Of a stretch of DNA of 5,388 nucleotides, positions 4,493-5,388 are shown piece after piece. Origin of the DNA: Candidatus Thorarchaeota archaeon. Its GTDB lineage: Archaea; Asgardarchaeota; Thorarchaeia; Thorarchaeales; Thorarchaeaceae. Location: positions 1 through 5,388 of the forward strand of contig JAEOST010000610.1 of assembly GCA_016840245.1 (NCBI GenBank), in the 5' to 3' direction. The position numbers and the translations under genes were made by a program. Positions within the stretch are counted from its first letter, which is position 1. Every line of letters begins with the position of its first letter. Below the pieces are notes generated by a model. It made no database searches. It saw only the letters and a list, made by a program, of their open reading frames with translations, and had not been told where the DNA came from.

Positions 4493-5388
4493 TTATCTAC
4501 AGGATTTCGCTACTTTTTGTATTTCATCGGTTGAAGCATTGGAATCTCTCTTTGTTATCCCAGACCAAACAACGTTGCTTAGTCCAGATTCTCTTGCAAT
4601 CGATGCAAGTCTTTCCATCGTTTCTCTCTCTACGAGCTCTTCATCCTTGAGAGGATATTCTAGATCAAACAATGCATACTTATCAATACACATTTTATTG
4701 AATGTAAGAAGATCGTATCTTTCTACATTTGGCATATTCTCTAGTACAAACTCTGCTATTGCTTTCACATTCTCTTCATCGTCAGTATGGTTAGGAATAA
4801 TTGGAGTTCTGATCCAAACCGGTTTCTCACTATTACCTATCAACTTCGCGTTTTCCAATATGGACGCAAGCGGAACCCCTGTATATTCTAAGTGCTTATC
4901 TGGATTCATTTGCTTCAAATCAAATAGGACCATATCAACCACACTGAGAATCTTTTCAAGAGATGACTTGCTGCAATAACCACATGTGTCGAGAGTAACA
5001 TGAACACCAGATTTTCTGAGGGCTTCAGCAATCTTAACTATGAATTCCAATTGGTATGTTGGTTCACCACCAGAAAGAGTGACTCCTCCATTAGACGTTG
5101 TGAAGAAAATCTTGTCACGAAGCAACTCCTCTACAAGCGACTCCACATCCCAAATTTCTCCCATTACACGAATTGCATTTGTTGGACATTCATCCTCACA
5201 TGACCCACATGTCTTGCATAAGTTTCTATCAATCTTCATGCCGTCCTCTGTAAGTTCAAGAGCTCCTTCAGGACATGCTTCAATACAGGCTTTATCACCA
5301 ATACACTTTGAACTGTACCACACAACTTGTTGATTAGATTCTATGGCTTCGATATTGTGACACCATACACACTCAAGCGGACATCCCT
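4493..5388 (-). CDS. Glycyl-radical-enzyme activating enzyme (radical SAM, PflA-like), 5' end cut by window
   Basis: Radical SAM protein that uses S-adenosylmethionine and a [4Fe-4S] cluster to install the glycyl radical on a partner enzyme such as a formate-, diol- or other GRE lyase. The frame stays open to base 5388, beyond the GTG at 5321-5323, and those upstream codons encode GCPLECVWCHN, the CxxxCxxC radical SAM cluster motif (5360-5383). Numbering from that GTG, a ferredoxin-like insert follows: C7, D10, C13, C17-Pro, then C36, C39, C42, C46-Pro. Next come the family signatures GGVTLSGGEP (79-88), LDTCGY (111-116), FDLKQMNPDKH (134-144) and WIRTPIIP (170-177). The insert places it with activases carrying extra Fe-S clusters. 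About 25 N-terminal residues lie outside. In the first cluster motif the second Cys is replaced by Asp10. It ends with TAA. Its partner enzyme is not in the window, so the substrate pathway is unknown. Confidence 0.93.
   Translation of the reverse strand, partial: GCPLECVWCHNIEAIESNQQVVWYSSKCIGDKACIEACPEGALELTEDGMKIDRNLCKTCGSCEDECPTNAIRVMGEIWDVESLVEELLRDKIFFTTSNGGVTLSGGEPTYQLEFIVKIAEALRKSGVHVTLDTCGYCSKSSLEKILSVVDMVLFDLKQMNPDKHLEYTGVPLASILENAKLIGNSEKPVWIRTPIIPNHTDDEENVKAIAEFVLENMPNVERYDLLTFNKMCIDKYALFDLEYPLKDEELVERETMERLASIARESGLSNVVWSGITKRDSNASTDEIQKVAKSCR

Noticed and set aside
4386..4979. Open frame of 197 codons on the plus strand
   Set aside because: Mostly antisense to the activase coding region; its serine- and leucine-rich product looks like a reverse-frame shadow.
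5040..5333. Open frame of 97 codons on the plus strand
   Set aside because: Antisense to the ferredoxin-like and GGEP parts of the activase, whose motifs are unmistakable.
4493..5388. Activase as the AmmeMemoRadiSam radical SAM partner of the Memo protein
   Set aside because: It carries a ferredoxin-type insert and the glycyl-radical activase signatures, and is on the opposite strand with three genes between.

Overview
The window reads as a piece of an archaeal chromosome from an anaerobe. The archaeal assignment rests mainly on the HTH-ACT protein at 3188-3697, which matches a regulator family found in archaea (COG2150-type), and on the archaeal-like histidyl-tRNA synthetase. The glycyl-radical-enzyme activase at the right edge points to anaerobic metabolism. 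An Asgard (Thorarchaeia-like) or euryarchaeal source would fit, but I cannot place it more finely from sequence alone. Base composition looks moderate and even, and there is no sign of a mobile element, CRISPR array, tRNA or rRNA. Coding density is high; the longest gene-free stretch is 150 bases.

Left part, plus strand (1-1825): the 3' two-thirds of hisS, then a perfect hairpin just after its stop, then a complete Memo-family gene (AmmeMemoRadiSam system protein B). The hisS reading frame holds a TAG codon at 23-25, in a stretch that otherwise still aligns with HisRS.

Right part, minus strand (1827-5388), listed in transcription order from the right edge: a glycyl-radical-enzyme activating enzyme (radical SAM plus two ferredoxin-like cluster motifs), cut by the window end; a GNAT acetyltransferase with a TTG start behind a strong Shine-Dalgarno site; an HTH-ACT amino-acid-type regulator with a perfect 12-bp palindrome in its upstream region; and a 12-TM major facilitator transporter. 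The MFS gene and the Memo gene converge, with only one base between their stop codons.

How the genes relate: hisS is housekeeping. The HTH-ACT regulator followed 68 bases later by an MFS exporter is the most suggestive pair and may form a small-molecule-responsive export unit; this is inference. The activase should serve a glycyl radical enzyme that is not in this window and probably lies beyond base 5388. I see no convincing new multi-gene system. The points most worth checking are the in-frame TAG in hisS, the Asp-for-Cys substitution in the activase's first Fe-S motif (which resembles Pyrococcus furiosus ferredoxin), and the palindrome in front of the regulator.
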